A stretch of 64,000 nt of DNA from Acidipropionibacterium jensenii DSM 20535 (GTDB taxonomy: Bacteria > Actinomycetota > Actinomycetes > Propionibacteriales > Propionibacteriaceae): positions 123,960-187,959 of the forward strand of contig NZ_AUDD01000005.1 in NCBI RefSeq assembly GCF_000425285.1. The letters run 5' to 3'. The translations under genes were made by a program, and so were the position numbers. How positions within the stretch are numbered: the stretch's first letter is position 1; every line of letters starts with the position of its first letter. Under the pieces are notes generated by a model. That model made no database searches. It was given only the letters and a program-made list of their open reading frames with translations, and was not told the origin of the DNA. Positions 16,057-27,747 of this stretch are shown piece after piece.

Positions 16057-17964
16057 TCAGGCCATCCGGCCGAGGATGACGACCACACCGATGACGACCA
16101 CGCCGATCGCCGTGGTGAGGCCGTAACTGCGCACATACCCGGTCTGCAGCTTGCGCAGTCCGGTGCCGAGGCCGGCCATCAGGCCGGCGCTGCCCATCGC
16201 CGCGCCATCGACCACGTGCCGGTCGACGGCGGCCACACCATGGGCCAGGGCGGTGCCGGGCGCGACGACAACAGAGTCGTTGACGGCCCGTCCGTAGAGG
16301 TCGTTGCGCCCCATCAGGGCGATCGGGTTGCGGGTCCAGGGCTGTTCGTCCGGGACGTCGCGACGGTTGAGCAGCCAGCCGACCACGATGCCGGCGGCCA
16401 CCACCACCAGGGTGATGACGCCGATCGCCGAGAGGTGGAACAGACCGGTGTGCTCGACGTGGGAGCCGGTGGCCGGAGCCAGCCAGTCCCCGATCCAGTT
16501 GTTCATCACCGCACCGGCCCCGATCGACAGGATCGCCAGGATCACCAGCGGCACCGTCATGGTGGCCGGCGACTCGTGCGGGTGCACCCCCTGGCGCCAA
16601 CGACGTCGGCCCCCGAAGGTGAGGACCATCAGGCGGGTCATGTAGTAGGCGGTGATGCCGGCTCCGATCAGGGCCAGCACCCCGAACACCGGGCCGCGCT
16701 CGAAGGCGGCCTCGATGATGTGGTCCTTCGAGAAGTAGCCCGAGGTGCCCGGGAACCCGATGATCGCCAGGTAGCCGCAGGCGAAGGTCCAGAAGGTGAT
16801 CGGCATGACCTTCGCCAGGGCGCCGAAGTGGTACATGTCGGTGTCGTCATCGGTACCGTGCATCACCGATCCGGCTCCCAGGAACATGTTGGCCTTGAAG
16901 GCGCCGTGGGTGATGAGGTGGAAGATCGCGAAGGCCGCGCCGATCGGGCCGAGCCCGGCGGCCAGCATCATGTAGCCGATCTGGCTCATCGTGGAGCCGG
17001 CCAGCACCCGCTTGATGTCCTTCTTCGCCGAGCCGATCCAGGCTCCCATCAGCAGGGTGATGGTGCCGATCACGGCCACCGCCAGGGAGGCGGTGTAGCT
17101 CTGGGCGTAGATGGCGTGGGAGCGCACCACCAGGTAGACGCCGGCGGTCACCATGGTGGCCGCGTGGATCAGCGCCGAGACCGGGGTGGGACCCTCCATG
17201 GCATCCATCAGCCAGTCCTGCAGGGGGAACTGGGCGGACTTCCCGCAGGCGGCCAGCAGCAGCATCAGGCCCAGCAGGGTGGCCCAGCCGCCCGACAGGC
17301 CCGAGGCCCGCTCGGAGACCTGGACGAAGTTCACGGTGCCGAACTGGGCGAGCATCGTGAAGATCGCCATCGTCAGTCCCAGATCGCCGATCCGGTTCAT
17401 GATGAAGGCCTTGTTTCCGGCTGCTGCGGCGGCCGGTCGCTGGTACCAGAAGCCGATCAGCAGGTAGGAGCACAGCCCCACTCCCTCCCAGCCGATGAAC
17501 AGCATGAGGTAGTTGTCGGCGAGCACCAGGGTGAGCATCGAGGCGATGAACAGGTTGAGGTAGCCGAAGAACCTGCGCCGGTTCGGGTCGTGGGCCATGT
17601 AGCCCACCGAGTAGATGTGGATGAGGGATCCGACGAAGGTCACCAGCAGCACGAACAGGATCGACAGCTGGTCGATCTGCAGGTTCAGGGTGAGCTTCCA
17701 GGAGCCCAGGTCGATGAAGTCGTAGACCGGCACGGAGACGGTGCGCTGGGCGGCGTCCCTGCCGAGCAGGTCGATGAACAGGACCAGTCCGATGACGAAG
17801 GACACCACGGGGGCCAGAACCCCGAGCAGGTGGCCCCAGGCGTCGGCGGCACGGCCCAGCACGAGCAGCAGTGCGGCGCTGAGCAGCGGGACGGCGATCA
17901 TCAGCCAGGACAGGCTGAACAGCCCGGTGGCTGCGACCGGATTCACGGTTTCGAGAAGATTCAC
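16057..17964 (-). CDS. nuoL: NADH:menaquinone oxidoreductase subunit L
   Basis: 635 residues. Antiporter-like channel with GWEGVGLCSYLLIGFW, KAFIMNRIGDLG, QFPLQDWLMDAMEGPTPVSALIHAATMVTAGVYLVVR and the C-terminal membrane part after the long amphipathic region. It is the most distal proton channel in complex I. GTG start with GAGGAG upstream, 11 bases after nuoK. The length is normal for actinobacterial NuoL. Confidence 0.95.
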   Translation of the reverse strand: MNLLETVNPVAATGLFSLSWLMIAVPLLSAALLLVLGRAADAWGHLLGVLAPVVSFVIGLVLFIDLLGRDAAQRTVSVPVYDFIDLGSWKLTLNLQIDQLSILFVLLVTFVGSLIHIYSVGYMAHDPNRRRFFGYLNLFIASMLTLVLADNYLMLFIGWEGVGLCSYLLIGFWYQRPAAAAAGNKAFIMNRIGDLGLTMAIFTMLAQFGTVNFVQVSERASGLSGGWATLLGLMLLLAACGKSAQFPLQDWLMDAMEGPTPVSALIHAATMVTAGVYLVVRSHAIYAQSYTASLAVAVIGTITLLMGAWIGSAKKDIKRVLAGSTMSQIGYMMLAAGLGPIGAAFAIFHLITHGAFKANMFLGAGSVMHGTDDDTDMYHFGALAKVMPITFWTFACGYLAIIGFPGTSGYFSKDHIIEAAFERGPVFGVLALIGAGITAYYMTRLMVLTFGGRRRWRQGVHPHESPATMTVPLVILAILSIGAGAVMNNWIGDWLAPATGSHVEHTGLFHLSAIGVITLVVVAAGIVVGWLLNRRDVPDEQPWTRNPIALMGRNDLYGRAVNDSVVVAPGTALAHGVAAVDRHVVDGAAMGSAGLMAGLGTGLRKLQTGYVRSYGLTTAIGVVVIGVVVILGRMA

Positions 17965-17975
17965 GCCAGTGCTCC

Positions 17976-18275
17976 TCAGTGCTTCAACAGGTTGATGTCG
18001 TCGACCGAGGTCGAACGGCGGGATCGGAAGATCGTGACGATGATCGCCAGTCCGACGACCACCTCGGCGGCGGCCACCACCATCACGAAGAACGCGCCGA
18101 TCTGCCCGTCGAGGGTGCCGTGCACGTGGGAGAAGGTGACCATCGTGAGGTTGACGGCGTTGAGCATCAGCTCCACCGACATGAAGATCACCAGCGCGCT
18201 ACGCCTGTAGAGGAACCCCAGGACGCCAATCGAGAACAGGATGGCGGACAGCACCAGGTAGTCGTTCGGGTTCAT
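17976..18275 (-). CDS. nuoK: NADH:menaquinone oxidoreductase subunit K
   Basis: 99 residues with three membrane helices. The membrane-embedded Glu of [11 protein letters not shown] near residue 35 and the second Glu in [13 protein letters not shown] near 70 are the conserved proton-path carboxylates of NuoK. The ATG overlaps the nuoJ stop (ATGA). Confidence 0.95.
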   Translation of the reverse strand: MNPNDYLVLSAILFSIGVLGFLYRRSALVIFMSVELMLNAVNLTMVTFSHVHGTLDGQIGAFFVMVVAAAEVVVGLAIIVTIFRSRRSTSVDDINLLKH

Positions 18276-19114
18276 TTCAGTTCTCCTTCGGGCAGCGTCC
18301 CGTCGGCCTGGGCCCGGGCAGCGGTGATCGTCGCGAAGGCCCTCTCGGTCGGGGCCCGCAGCTGGCCGGCGTCGACGATGCCGCCGCGGCTGCGCAGCGC
18401 CTGGGAGACCGACTCCGGGGCGACCGAGCCGTCGGGCAGCAGGGCCGGCGCTCCAATCTGGTTGTTGCGGGCGTAGACCCCGGAGTTCGGCTGGGCGCCG
18501 GGGTGGACGCCGTCGGTGGCATAGGCCTTCATCCGATCCTCGAACCGTTCCCGCTGGTGCTTCTTGCGGTGCAGCAGTTCGCCGTGGGCCAGCACCATGG
18601 TGCCGACCACGCCGGTGATGAGCAGGGCCGCGGTGGCCTCGAAGGGGATCACGTAGCGGCTGAACAGCAGGGCTGCCAGGGAGATGACGTTCGTGCCGTG
18701 CTCGGCATTGGCGCTGGTCAGCCCGGCGGCCCCGGTGATCCCGAGCTGGCCGCGGGTCACCGCGCTGCCGACCGCCACCACGAGCATCGCGGCCAGGATC
18801 ACCGCGGTGATCACCGAGGCGACCCGGTGGCTGCGCAGAGTGTCCGAGACGACGTCGCGGGAGTCGCGCCCGATCATCATCACCACGAAGACGAAGAGCA
18901 TCAGGATGGCGCCGGTGTAGACGATGATCTGCACCACGAAGAGGAAGGGCGCCTGGAGGCTGGCGTACTGGACGGCCAGGCAGATCATCACGACTGCCAG
19001 GCACAGGGCCGAGTGCACCGCCTTACGGGTGAGCACCATGGTCAGGGCCGCGATCACCATGATCGGGGCCAGCAGCCAGAAGGCCCACTGGGCGGCTGTC
19101 ACCATTGCGATCAT
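18272..19114 (-). CDS. nuoJ: NADH:menaquinone oxidoreductase subunit J
   Basis: 280 residues. The N-terminal 170 hold five membrane helices with [30 protein letters not shown], the proton-path helix of NuoJ. A long charged cytoplasmic tail of about 100 residues follows; such tails are usual in actinobacterial NuoJ but longer than in E. coli (184 residues in total). The ATG overlaps the nuoI stop as TGATG, with AAGGAGGG upstream. Confidence 0.95.
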   Translation of the reverse strand: MIAMVTAAQWAFWLLAPIMVIAALTMVLTRKAVHSALCLAVVMICLAVQYASLQAPFLFVVQIIVYTGAILMLFVFVVMMIGRDSRDVVSDTLRSHRVASVITAVILAAMLVVAVGSAVTRGQLGITGAAGLTSANAEHGTNVISLAALLFSRYVIPFEATAALLITGVVGTMVLAHGELLHRKKHQRERFEDRMKAYATDGVHPGAQPNSGVYARNNQIGAPALLPDGSVAPESVSQALRSRGGIVDAGQLRAPTERAFATITAARAQADGTLPEGELK

Positions 19115-19656
19115 CAGTGACCCTCCTTGGTGCCGGCGGTCCGGGTGTCCGGCTTTCCGGTCGCCGGCAGCCCGAGGAAGTAGTCCTTCTCGGAGTCTCC
19201 GAGACGCCGCGGATGGGGCGGCTGCTCCATCCCGGCCACCAGCGGGGCGAGCAGCTCCGCCTTGGTCCAGATGAGCTTCTCCCGGCTGGTGTCGGCCATC
19301 TTGAAGTCATTGGTCATGGTGAGGGCGCGGGTCGGGCAGGCCTCGATGCACATCCCGCACAGGATGCAGCGCAGGTAGTTGATCTGGTAGACGCGGCCGT
19401 ACCGCTCCCCCGGCGAGTAGCGCTCATCCTCGGTGTTGGCACCGCCCTCGACGTAGATCGCGTCGGCCGGGCAGGCCCAGGCGCACAGCTCGCAGCCGAC
19501 GCACTTCTCCAGACCGTCGGGCCAGCGGTTGAGCTGGTGACGCCCGTGGAAGCGCGGCGCCATCACCTTCTCCTTGCCCTTCTCCGGGTATCCCTGGGTG
19601 AAGGTCTTGCGGAACATCGTCCGGAATGTGATTCCGAACCCGGACCAGGCTCCCAT
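19114..19656 (-). CDS. nuoI: NADH:menaquinone oxidoreductase subunit I
   Basis: 180 residues with two 4Fe-4S ferredoxin motifs, [12 protein letters not shown] near residue 52 and [12 protein letters not shown] near 92, which hold clusters N6a and N6b. It relays electrons toward NuoB. The ATG overlaps the nuoH stop as TGATG. The C-terminal 50 residues ([19 protein letters not shown] onwards) form a peripheral tail. Confidence 0.95.
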   Translation of the reverse strand: MGAWSGFGITFRTMFRKTFTQGYPEKGKEKVMAPRFHGRHQLNRWPDGLEKCVGCELCAWACPADAIYVEGGANTEDERYSPGERYGRVYQINYLRCILCGMCIEACPTRALTMTNDFKMADTSREKLIWTKAELLAPLVAGMEQPPHPRRLGDSEKDYFLGLPATGKPDTRTAGTKEGH

Positions 19657-21038
19657 CAGTGGGCTCCCTTCTGAGTGGTGGCCTTCTCGGTACCGGTCGG
19701 CCCGGTACCCGTCGACGCAGTACCCGTCGGCCCAGTTCCCATCGACCCCGAGGGGACGCCGTCCGCAGCGGCCACCAGGGTGTCGGCCTGCTGACCGGGA
19801 AGCGGAGGCACCGGGTATCCGCCGGCGAAGGCGTCGAACTTCTGGGGTTCGGGCTCCGGCTTCTCGGCCGAACCGCCGAACAGGATGTAGATGATGAGCC
19901 CGACCACCACGACGAGCAGTCCGCCGAGGAAGACCGGGTTGCTCATCCAGCCCTGGGCTCCGGCCGCACGCATCACCGCGACGAGCATCACCCAGACCAG
20001 CGAGATCGGGATGAGGAACTTCCAGCCGATGTTCATGAAGTGGTCCCAGCGGATCCGGGGCAGGGAGGCCCGCACCCACACGAAGAAGAAGATCACCAGC
20101 TGGGTCTTGAGCATGAACCAGAACAGTCCGAACCACCCGCTGTCCAGCACCCCGATGAGGTTGAACGGCCAGGGGGCTCGGTAGCCTCCCAGGAAGAGGG
20201 TGGTGCAGACCGCCGAGAGGGTGGCCATGTTGATGTACTCGGCCAGGTAGTACATCGCGTAGGGGAATCCGGAGTACTCGGTGCTGTAGCCCGAGACGAG
20301 CTCTTGCTCGGCCTCCGACTCGTCGAAGGGCAGCCGGTTGGACTCGCCGAACATCGTCATCACGTAGATCACGAAGCTCGGCAGCAGGAGCAGCCAGAAG
20401 TGTCCGGGGATGTGGGTGTTGTGGCCGAACCAGACCATCGTGCGGGCCTGGGCGTTGACGATGTCGGAGGTCGCCATCGACCCCGAGATCATGAAGACCG
20501 CGGCCAGGGACAGTCCCATCGCCACCTCGTAGGAGATCATCTGGGCGCTGGCGCGCAGCGAGCCGAGCACCGAGTAGGGGCCGGAGGAGGACCAGCCGGC
20601 GAGCACGATGCCGTAGATCCCGATGCCGGCGACCGCGATGATGAACAGCACCGCCACCGGGACGTCGGTGATCTGGAGCATGGTGCGCTGCCCGAAGATC
20701 GAGACCTCCCCGCCCAGCGGGATCACTGCCCAGGAGGTGAAGCAGCAGATCCCGGCGATCACCGGTGCCAGGTAGAAGACGATCCGGTCGGCCCCCTTGG
20801 GGGTGACCATCTCCTTGAAGACCAGCTTGATGCCGTCGCCGACGGCCTGGCCGAGACCGCGGATGAAGGCGGCATTCATGATCGGGCCGAGGCGGTTCTG
20901 CATCCGGCCGAGCACCCGGCGCTCGAACCAGACATTGAACAGAGTCCACATCAGCAGCAGCATGAAGACGCCGACCACCTTGATGATGGTGATCCACCAG
21001 ACGTCGGCGCCGAACAGGGCGCTCTCCAACGGGATCAT
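19656..21038 (-). CDS. nuoH: NADH:menaquinone oxidoreductase subunit H
   Basis: 460 residues. Eight membrane helices with [28 protein letters not shown] and [26 protein letters not shown], the quinone-site loop of NuoH. After about residue 345 there is a non-conserved extension of about 110 residues with an extra hydrophobic helix, then a tail built of five-residue Gly/Pro/Ser-Thr-Gly-Thr repeats (see 19689-19748). The ATG overlaps the nuoG stop and the nuoI ATG overlaps its own stop. Confidence 0.95.
   Translation of the reverse strand: MIPLESALFGADVWWITIIKVVGVFMLLLMWTLFNVWFERRVLGRMQNRLGPIMNAAFIRGLGQAVGDGIKLVFKEMVTPKGADRIVFYLAPVIAGICCFTSWAVIPLGGEVSIFGQRTMLQITDVPVAVLFIIAVAGIGIYGIVLAGWSSSGPYSVLGSLRASAQMISYEVAMGLSLAAVFMISGSMATSDIVNAQARTMVWFGHNTHIPGHFWLLLLPSFVIYVMTMFGESNRLPFDESEAEQELVSGYSTEYSGFPYAMYYLAEYINMATLSAVCTTLFLGGYRAPWPFNLIGVLDSGWFGLFWFMLKTQLVIFFFVWVRASLPRIRWDHFMNIGWKFLIPISLVWVMLVAVMRAAGAQGWMSNPVFLGGLLVVVVGLIIYILFGGSAEKPEPEPQKFDAFAGGYPVPPLPGQQADTLVAAADGVPSGSMGTGPTGTASTGTGPTGTEKATTQKGAH
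19689..19748. repeat. Four tandem 15-bp units in the nuoH tail
   Basis: Units begin at 19689, 19704, 19719 and 19734 and share the pattern RGTWCCSRTCGRCSC. The length is a multiple of three, so copy-number change would keep the nuoH frame. The encoded peptide is a run of five-residue units such as GPTGT and ASTGT near the C-terminus. Confidence 0.75.
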
Positions 21039-23560
21039 TCCGCACCTCCCTGTGTCGTGATCGATGAGCTCGCCACCGACAGCTCAACCGGGCTGCCGGG
21101 CAACACTCCGAGTGCCTCGTGGATCGGCGGTTCACCGGACCGCGGCCCGACGGGCCCGCTCCAGGGCACCCAGACGGCGCCGTCGATCATGGTCGTGTCG
21201 ACCGCCAGCGGCAGGGTCACCGATCCGGACGCTGCACTGACCGTCACCGGCGTCCCCTCGCTGGCACCGAGCCGGTCGGCCGCCGCCGGGCAGACCCGGA
21301 CGACCGCGGGGCGGGCGCTGGCCTGCAGGTCCGTGGCGCCGTCCAGTCCGGCGGACCGGTCGAGCAGCTGCTGCCAGCTATCCAGCACCGCGGCCGGGGA
21401 GCTCCCCGGGGAGTGCGGGCGGCGGGCCGGGGCGGCGGTCGCCTCGGGACCGTCGGCGGTCTCGCCCAGGGCCGGACGCCGTCCGGTCCAGGCGCCGGTC
21501 TCGGCCCAGGACTGGTGGGCCTCGACGACCGTGCGCATCCCCAGGTCCGATCCCATCGCGTCGGCCAGTGCGGCCAGCACCCGGATCTCGTTCATCGGGG
21601 TGGCGGCCTGGGTGTTGACCACCCGGACCCGGCCCGGCCGGTGCTCCCAGTCCAGGAAGGTCCCGGAGGTCTCCTCGAGCAGGCACACCGGCAGGACCAC
21701 GTCGGCCCGCTCGGTGACCTCGGAGGCGCGCTGCTCCAGGCTCACCAGGAAGCCGACCTTCTCGAGGGCCTCCCGGACCTCCGACGGGTCGGCGAAGTCG
21801 CGGGGCTGGACGCCGGAGACCATCAGGGCCCCGATCGCCGGCTCCGCCTCGAGCTCCTCGCCCTGGGGCTGCAGCACTGCGGCGAGCATCTGCTGGGCAT
21901 CCAGGCCGATGGTGGCGGGCAGTGTCCGGGCGGACCAGATGGCCCCCATCTCGACCCTGGCCACCGGATCGGTGACCGGCCGGCCACCGGGCAGCAGGCC
22001 CGGCAGACAACCGGCCTCCACGGCCCCGACCTCACCGGCGCGGCGAGGCACCCAGGCGAGCCGGGCGCCGCTGACCCGCACCGCGTCGACCACCGCGGTG
22101 AGAGCCCCGGGGCTGGCCGCAGCGCGCTCGCCGACCAGCACGATGGTGTGCTCGTCGACCGCACCGCCCTCGACCAGCCGCACCAGGGCGGCGTCCTCGT
22201 CGCCGGGCAGGCAGGGCTCCAGGGTGGCGCCCATCTTGAGTGAGCCGCGGGTGAGATGACTGCCGATCACGGTGACCGGGAGTTTCCTGGCGCGCCACGC
22301 CTTGCGCAGCCGCAGGAAGATGATCGGCGCCTCGTCCTCGGGCTCCAGATCGACCAGCACGACGCGGCCGGCCCGCTCCAGATCCCGGTAGCTCACCGAC
22401 TCGGCGAGATCCCGACCGGCCACCTGGGAGGCCAGGAAGTCCGCCTCCTCGGCCGAGGAGACCCGGGAGCGGAAGTCGATGTTGTTGGTGCCCAGCACCA
22501 GTCGGGCGAACTTCGACCAGGCCAGGTTGGCCTCCACGGTGAGCCGTCCGCCGGTGAGCACGCCGACCCGGTGGCCGGCGGCCCGCAGCCCGGCGACCGC
22601 CGCATCCAGGGCCTCGGCCCAGGAGGCCGGCTGCAGGACGCCGTCGCGGCGCACCAGCGGCCGGGTGATCCGGTCGTCCTGATGGCCGTAGCGGAAGCCG
22701 AACCGGCCCTTGTCGCAGTTCCACTCCTCGTTGACCTCGGGCAGGTCGCCGGCCAGCCGGCGCTTGACCCGGTACTGGCGGTGGTCGGTGCGCAGCTCAC
22801 ACCCGGCGGCGCAGTGCTCGCAGGTGGTGCGGGTGGAGACCAGGTCGAAGGGCCGCGAGTGGAACCGGTAGTCCTTGCTGGTCAGGGCTCCGACCGGGCA
22901 GATCTGGATGACATTGCCCGAGAAGTAGGAGTCGTAGCCGTCCTTGACGTAGTCGCCGATCTGGGAGGCGGCGCCACGCTCCTGGAGGTTGATGAAGGGG
23001 TCCCCGGAGATCTGGTCGGAGAACCGGGTGCACCGCTGGCACAGCACGCAGCGCTCGCGGTCCAGCAGGATCTGCGCCGAGATGCTGATCGGCTTGGGGT
23101 AGGTCCGCTTGACGCCCTTGTAGCGGGACTCTCCGCGACCATCGGCGATCGCCTGGTTCTGCAGCGGGCACTCGCCGCCCTTGTCGCAGATCGGGCAGTC
23201 CAGCGGATGGTTGATGAGCAGGAGTTCCAGCATCCCCTCCTGGGCGTTGCGGGCCAGCTCGGAGGAGACCTGGGTGCGCACCACCATGCCCTCGGCCACC
23301 GGCATCGTGCAGGAGGGCTGGGGCTTGGGGAAGCCGCGTCCGTTGCCGGCGTCGGGGATCTCGACCAGGCACTGCCGACAGGCCCCGGCGGGGTCGAGCA
23401 GGGGGTGGTCGCAGAACCGCGGGATGGCGGTGCCGATCTGCTCGGCGGCCCGGATGATGAGGGTGCCCTTGGGCACGCTCACCGTCCGCCCGTCGATGGT
23501 GAGGGTGACCAGGTCGGGCCGGGCCACCTCTGCCGAGTCGCTCTTGGTGTCGACGCTCAT
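21035..23560 (-). CDS. nuoG: NADH:menaquinone oxidoreductase subunit G
   Basis: 841 residues. N-terminal 2Fe-2S domain ([17 protein letters not shown]), then the HxxxC site of cluster N5 ([17 protein letters not shown]), the CVLCQRC site of N4 and a further cysteine group CEHCAAGC near residue 245. The last is the binding site for an additional cluster found in many bacterial NuoG. The rest is a degenerate molybdopterin-oxidoreductase domain, ending with a small beta-barrel domain. It is the largest peripheral-arm subunit. The ATG overlaps the nuoF stop. Confidence 0.95.
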   Translation of the reverse strand: MSVDTKSDSAEVARPDLVTLTIDGRTVSVPKGTLIIRAAEQIGTAIPRFCDHPLLDPAGACRQCLVEIPDAGNGRGFPKPQPSCTMPVAEGMVVRTQVSSELARNAQEGMLELLLINHPLDCPICDKGGECPLQNQAIADGRGESRYKGVKRTYPKPISISAQILLDRERCVLCQRCTRFSDQISGDPFINLQERGAASQIGDYVKDGYDSYFSGNVIQICPVGALTSKDYRFHSRPFDLVSTRTTCEHCAAGCELRTDHRQYRVKRRLAGDLPEVNEEWNCDKGRFGFRYGHQDDRITRPLVRRDGVLQPASWAEALDAAVAGLRAAGHRVGVLTGGRLTVEANLAWSKFARLVLGTNNIDFRSRVSSAEEADFLASQVAGRDLAESVSYRDLERAGRVVLVDLEPEDEAPIIFLRLRKAWRARKLPVTVIGSHLTRGSLKMGATLEPCLPGDEDAALVRLVEGGAVDEHTIVLVGERAAASPGALTAVVDAVRVSGARLAWVPRRAGEVGAVEAGCLPGLLPGGRPVTDPVARVEMGAIWSARTLPATIGLDAQQMLAAVLQPQGEELEAEPAIGALMVSGVQPRDFADPSEVREALEKVGFLVSLEQRASEVTERADVVLPVCLLEETSGTFLDWEHRPGRVRVVNTQAATPMNEIRVLAALADAMGSDLGMRTVVEAHQSWAETGAWTGRRPALGETADGPEATAAPARRPHSPGSSPAAVLDSWQQLLDRSAGLDGATDLQASARPAVVRVCPAAADRLGASEGTPVTVSAASGSVTLPLAVDTTMIDGAVWVPWSGPVGPRSGEPPIHEALGVLPGSPVELSVASSSITTQGGAE

Positions 23561-24942
23561 GCCTTCACTCCCACCCTGGAGTCGAGTCCGCTGTCCGCGA
23601 GGTCCTCATCGTTGAACACCGTGCTGCGCTCGTAGGGCAGCAGCTGCCATGCGGGGATCCCCCGGCAGCCGGCCTCGAACTCATCGCGGAAGTTCTTCAC
23701 CGCACCGTTGACGCAGCCGACGGCGCCGTCCGCCAGGGTGCAGAAGGATCGCCCGCCGATCCGGTGGTTGATGTCGAGCAGCTTGTCGACGTCACCGGGC
23801 TCCCCCTCGCCCTGCTCGATCTTGCGCAGCATCTGCACCATCCACCAGGTGCCCTCCCGGCAGGGGGTGCACTTGCCGCAGGACTCGTGCTTGTAGAACT
23901 CCATCCAGCGCAGCACGGTGCGCACCACCGAGGTGGTCTCGTCGAAGCACTGCAGGGCCTTGGTGCCCAGGATCGATCCCGCCCCGGCCACCGACTCGTA
24001 GTCCAGCGGGACGTCGATCTCGGCGGCGCTGAACATCGGCGTCGAGGATCCTCCCGGGGTGAAGAACTTCAGCTGGTGACCGGCGCGCATCCCGCCGCTG
24101 ATGTCGAGCAGCTGGTGCAGGGTGATGCCCAGCGGGGCCTCGTACTGCCCCGGGTTGGCGACATGTCCCGACAGCGAGTAGAGGGTGAACCCGGCCGACT
24201 TCTCGGTGCCCATCGACTGGAACCAGTCCTTGCCGTGGGCCACGATGGCCGGCACCGAGGAGATCGTCTCGGCGTTGTTGACCACCGTCGGGCTGGCGTA
24301 CAGACCGGCCACCGCGGGGAACGGCGGGCGCAGTCGGGGTTGGCCCCGGCGTCCCTCCAGGGAGTCGAGCAGGGCCGTCTCCTCGCCGCAGATGTAGGCG
24401 CCGGCACCGGCGTGCACGATGATGTCCAGGTCGTAGCCGGAGCCGAGGATGTTGGCCCCCAGGTATCCGGCGGAGTAGGCCTCGCGGACCGCCTGCTGGA
24501 GGCGTCGGATGATGTGCAGCACCTCGCCGCGCACGTAGAGGAAGGCCATCTTGGCGTGCACCGCGTAGGAGGCGATGATCGCCCCCTCCACCAGGGTGTG
24601 GGGGGAGGCCATCAGCAGCGGCATGTCCTTGCAGGTGCCCGGCTCCGACTCGTCGCAGTTGACCACCAGGTAGGTCGGGTTGGGGTTGTCCTTGGGGATG
24701 AAGGACCACTTGAGGCCGGCCGGGAAGCCGGCTCCGCCGCGTCCCCTCAGGCCGGCGTCCTTCACCAGGGAGATGACCTCGTCGGGGGCCATCGACAGGG
24801 CGGTGCGCAGCGCCCCGTAGCCGCCGCGGCGCTCGTAGTTGAGGATCTTCCAGGCGCGCGGGTCGTCCCAGTTCGCCGATAGGACCGGGGTCAGTGGTGC
24901 GCTGCCCTTGGACATCTCGAGGCTGACGCGGGTCTCGGTCAC
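23557..24942 (-). CDS. nuoF: NADH:menaquinone oxidoreductase subunit F
   Basis: 461 residues. The NADH/FMN-binding region holds GLRGRGGAGFPAGLKW near residue 65 and NCDESEPGTCKD near 95. Cluster N3 is bound by ESCGKCTPCREG near 355 and the later Cys in SFCTLADGA. It takes electrons from NADH. The GTG start overlaps the nuoE stop (GTGA), and the stop overlaps nuoG (ATGA). Confidence 0.96.
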   Translation of the reverse strand: MTETRVSLEMSKGSAPLTPVLSANWDDPRAWKILNYERRGGYGALRTALSMAPDEVISLVKDAGLRGRGGAGFPAGLKWSFIPKDNPNPTYLVVNCDESEPGTCKDMPLLMASPHTLVEGAIIASYAVHAKMAFLYVRGEVLHIIRRLQQAVREAYSAGYLGANILGSGYDLDIIVHAGAGAYICGEETALLDSLEGRRGQPRLRPPFPAVAGLYASPTVVNNAETISSVPAIVAHGKDWFQSMGTEKSAGFTLYSLSGHVANPGQYEAPLGITLHQLLDISGGMRAGHQLKFFTPGGSSTPMFSAAEIDVPLDYESVAGAGSILGTKALQCFDETTSVVRTVLRWMEFYKHESCGKCTPCREGTWWMVQMLRKIEQGEGEPGDVDKLLDINHRIGGRSFCTLADGAVGCVNGAVKNFRDEFEAGCRGIPAWQLLPYERSTVFNDEDLADSGLDSRVGVKA

Positions 24943-25706
24943 TTCGACTCCTCCTTCGGCTCGAGCTTCTCATCGGTGCCCGGAGCGCTCCAGCCGTGCT
25001 GGCGGGCGATCTTCAGGCCGCGCAGGGAGGCCTCGCCGGCGGTCGGACCCTCGTCGGCCCGGTCGTCGGGGAAGCCGGCGAGCACCCGCTCGGACTGCTT
25101 CCAGCTGGTGATGGTGGCTCCACGGGTGGACCGGACCGGCTCATCGGCCGCCAGCGCATCCAGGATCTCGTCGGCCTTGCGCGGGGTCATGTTGTCCATG
25201 AACTCCCAGTTGACCATCATGATCGGCGCGAAGTCGCAGGCCGCGTTGCACTCGATGCGCTCCAGCGAGAACTTCCCGTCGGGGGTGGTCTGGCCCTCCT
25301 TGATGCCGAGCTTGCGCTCGACCCGGTCGAGCAGCAGGTCGCCGCCGAGGATCGCGCACACCGAGGTGGTGCAGATGCCGATGTGGTGCTCGCCGGCCGG
25401 GCGCCGCTTGTACATCGTGTAGAAGGTCGCCACCCCCGACACCTGGGCGGCGGTGATGTCGAGCACCGTGGCGCAGGCCTCGATGCCGGCCGGGGAGACC
25501 CGTCCGTCCACCGACTGCACCAGGTGCAGCATCGGCAGCAGGGCCGATCGCGGCTCGGGGTAGCGGGCGGCCAGCGAGCGCAGCTCCTCGATGGTCTCCT
25601 CGGTGATGGCGGTCGACTGGTCGGACTGGTCGACGCCGCCGGTATCGGAGAAGTGCGAGTGGAACTCCTCCTCGAAGGGGTAGGACGACTGGGTTGACTC
25701 GCTCAT
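24939..25706 (-). CDS. nuoE: NADH:menaquinone oxidoreductase subunit E
   Basis: 255 residues. Thioredoxin-like fold with the N1a 2Fe-2S ligands in [11 protein letters not shown] (near residue 111) and [10 protein letters not shown] (near 152). [17 protein letters not shown] precedes the first site. N- and C-terminal extensions of 30 and 55 residues make it longer than the E. coli protein (166), as in other actinobacteria. It overlaps nuoD and nuoF. Confidence 0.95.
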   Translation of the reverse strand: MSESTQSSYPFEEEFHSHFSDTGGVDQSDQSTAITEETIEELRSLAARYPEPRSALLPMLHLVQSVDGRVSPAGIEACATVLDITAAQVSGVATFYTMYKRRPAGEHHIGICTTSVCAILGGDLLLDRVERKLGIKEGQTTPDGKFSLERIECNAACDFAPIMMVNWEFMDNMTPRKADEILDALAADEPVRSTRGATITSWKQSERVLAGFPDDRADEGPTAGEASLRGLKIARQHGWSAPGTDEKLEPKEESK

Positions 25707-27019
25707 CGGTCAACACCTCCCATGACAGGGTCGAGAGAAGCCAGGGATGCCACCACGTCGGGCAGCAGCGAGCCCTCGCAGATGGCCGGGATGGACTGCA
25801 CGTGAATGAATCCGGGATCGCGCAGATGGGAGCGGTAGGGCCGGGTCCCGCCGTCGGAGACGAGGTGGCAGCCGAGCTCCCCGGCGGGCGCCTCGACGGT
25901 CTGGTAGACCTGCCCGGCCGGCACCTTGAATCCCTCGGTGACGATCTTGAAGTGATGGATGAGAGCCTCCATCGACTCCCCCATGATGTGTTTGATGTGC
26001 TCGTTGGAGTTGCCCTGGCCGTCGGGGCCGATCGACAGCTCCGCGGGCCAGGCGATCCTCTTGTCGGCCACCATGTGCGGGGCCCCCTGGGTGTCGATCA
26101 GCCTGGTGAGGCACTGCTTGAGGATCTTGATCGACTCGAACATCTCGTGCAGCCGCACCAGATAGCGCCCGTAGGCGTCGCAGGAGTCGGCGGTGCACAC
26201 CTCGAAGTCGTAGTCCTGGTAGCCCGAGTAGGGCTGCTTCTTGCGCAGATCCCAGTCGAGACCGGTGGAGCGCAGCACCGGACCGGTGGCCCCCATCGCC
26301 ATGCAGCCGGTCAGGTCCAGATATCCGACTCCCCTGGTCCGCGACCTGAAGATCGGGTTGGCGGTGAAGAACTGGTCGATCTCGGGGATGTTGTCCTCCA
26401 TCCTCTTGATGAGATCGCGCAGCCTGTCCAGGCCGTCCTCGGGAAGGTCGGTGGCGGTTCCGCCGGGGCGAATCCAGGCGTTGTTCATCCTCAGCCCGGT
26501 GACGGCCTGGTTGAACTCGAGGCAGATCTCGCGCTCTCTCAGGCAGACCTCCTGGACGGAGGTGGCGTTGAGCTCCAGGGCGCCGGCGCCGACCCCGGTG
26601 AAGTGGTTGGAGATCCGGTTGATCTCCATGATCATCACTCGCAGGATCTGGGCCCGCTCGGGGACGTCGTCGGTGATCCCGAGGAGCTTCTCCACGGCCA
26701 GGCAGTAGACCGCCTCGTTGAAGAAGTTCGACACGTAGTTGCAGCGGGTCATGAAGGTGACCCCCTGGGTCCAGGTGCGGTACTCCATGTTCTTCTCGAT
26801 GCCGGTGTGCAGGAATCCGATACCGGGGCGCACGCTGGTGATGGTCTCGCCGTCGAGCTCCATGATGAGGCGCATCACGCCGTGGGTGGAGGGGTGGGAG
26901 GGACCGAAGTTGACGACCACCGTCTCGTCGCCGCGCTCGGCCGACTCGGCGACGATGTCGGACCAGTCCCCGCCCTGGGCCAGGAACTCGTCGCGCCTGG
27001 GGGTGCTGTTCTCGCTCAT
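25703..27019 (-). CDS. nuoD: NADH:menaquinone oxidoreductase subunit D
   Basis: 438 residues. The quinone-cavity motif [13 protein letters not shown] is near residue 38, [13 protein letters not shown] and the histidine/tyrosine-bearing loops follow, and the end [11 protein letters not shown] is the family-typical DPVMGEVDR end. It lines the menaquinone-reduction site with NuoB. The ATG overlaps the nuoC stop (TGATG). Confidence 0.96.
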   Translation of the reverse strand: MSENSTPRRDEFLAQGGDWSDIVAESAERGDETVVVNFGPSHPSTHGVMRLIMELDGETITSVRPGIGFLHTGIEKNMEYRTWTQGVTFMTRCNYVSNFFNEAVYCLAVEKLLGITDDVPERAQILRVMIMEINRISNHFTGVGAGALELNATSVQEVCLREREICLEFNQAVTGLRMNNAWIRPGGTATDLPEDGLDRLRDLIKRMEDNIPEIDQFFTANPIFRSRTRGVGYLDLTGCMAMGATGPVLRSTGLDWDLRKKQPYSGYQDYDFEVCTADSCDAYGRYLVRLHEMFESIKILKQCLTRLIDTQGAPHMVADKRIAWPAELSIGPDGQGNSNEHIKHIMGESMEALIHHFKIVTEGFKVPAGQVYQTVEAPAGELGCHLVSDGGTRPYRSHLRDPGFIHVQSIPAICEGSLLPDVVASLASLDPVMGGVDR

Positions 27020-27747
27020 CAGTTGTAGCTCCTGCGCTCGTCCGGCGGCGGTGTGACATGGCCCTTGTACTCGACCGGGATGCCGCCCAGCGGGTAGTCC
27101 TTGCGCTGCGGGTGGCCCACCCAGTCGTCGGGCATCAGGATCCGGGTGAGTGCCGGGTGACCGTCGAAGATCACTCCGAACATGTCCCAGGCCTCCCTCT
27201 CCTGGTAGTCGGCGTGCGGGTAGAACCGCACCACCGAGGGAAGGTGCGGGTGGTGGTCGGCCGGGTCGGCCAGCGCCACCTCGAGCCGGATCCTGCGGTT
27301 GTGGGTGTAGGAGAGCAGGTTGTAGACGACGTGCATCTCCTGCCCGCTCATCTGGGGGTAGTGCACGCAGGTCAGCGAGGCGCAGGACTCGAACCTCAGC
27401 TGGGCGTCGTCGCGCAGCGCCTGGACCAGCTCCACCAGCTTCTCGGGGCGCACGAAGAAGGTGATCTCGCCCCGGTAGACCAGGGTCAGTCCGGCGGAGA
27501 ACCCGGGCACCAGCTCGGCCATCCGGTCGGCCACCGCGTCGAACCAGCCGCCGTAGGGGCGCGAGGAGTCCCCGGGGAACTCCACCACCCGGGCCAGCCC
27601 GTTGTAGCCGGAGGTGTCGGAGGTGCCCGAGGCGCCTCCCCACATCCCGGTCCTCACCTCCATCACCGGGTTGGCCGCCGGGACCTGCTCGATCCCGGTC
27701 CGGTCGGTCGGCTCGTTGCCGGTGGCCGGCGTCTGCTCCCCGCTCAT
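27019..27747 (-). CDS. nuoC: NADH:menaquinone oxidoreductase subunit C
   Basis: 242 residues. The 30-kDa subunit signature [40 protein letters not shown] is near residue 180, preceded by SLTCVHYP and VVYNLLSY. The first 50 residues are variable. NuoC and NuoD are separate here, not fused. The ATG overlaps the nuoB stop (ATGA). Confidence 0.95.
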   Translation of the reverse strand: MSGEQTPATGNEPTDRTGIEQVPAANPVMEVRTGMWGGASGTSDTSGYNGLARVVEFPGDSSRPYGGWFDAVADRMAELVPGFSAGLTLVYRGEITFFVRPEKLVELVQALRDDAQLRFESCASLTCVHYPQMSGQEMHVVYNLLSYTHNRRIRLEVALADPADHHPHLPSVVRFYPHADYQEREAWDMFGVIFDGHPALTRILMPDDWVGHPQRKDYPLGGIPVEYKGHVTPPPDERRSYN

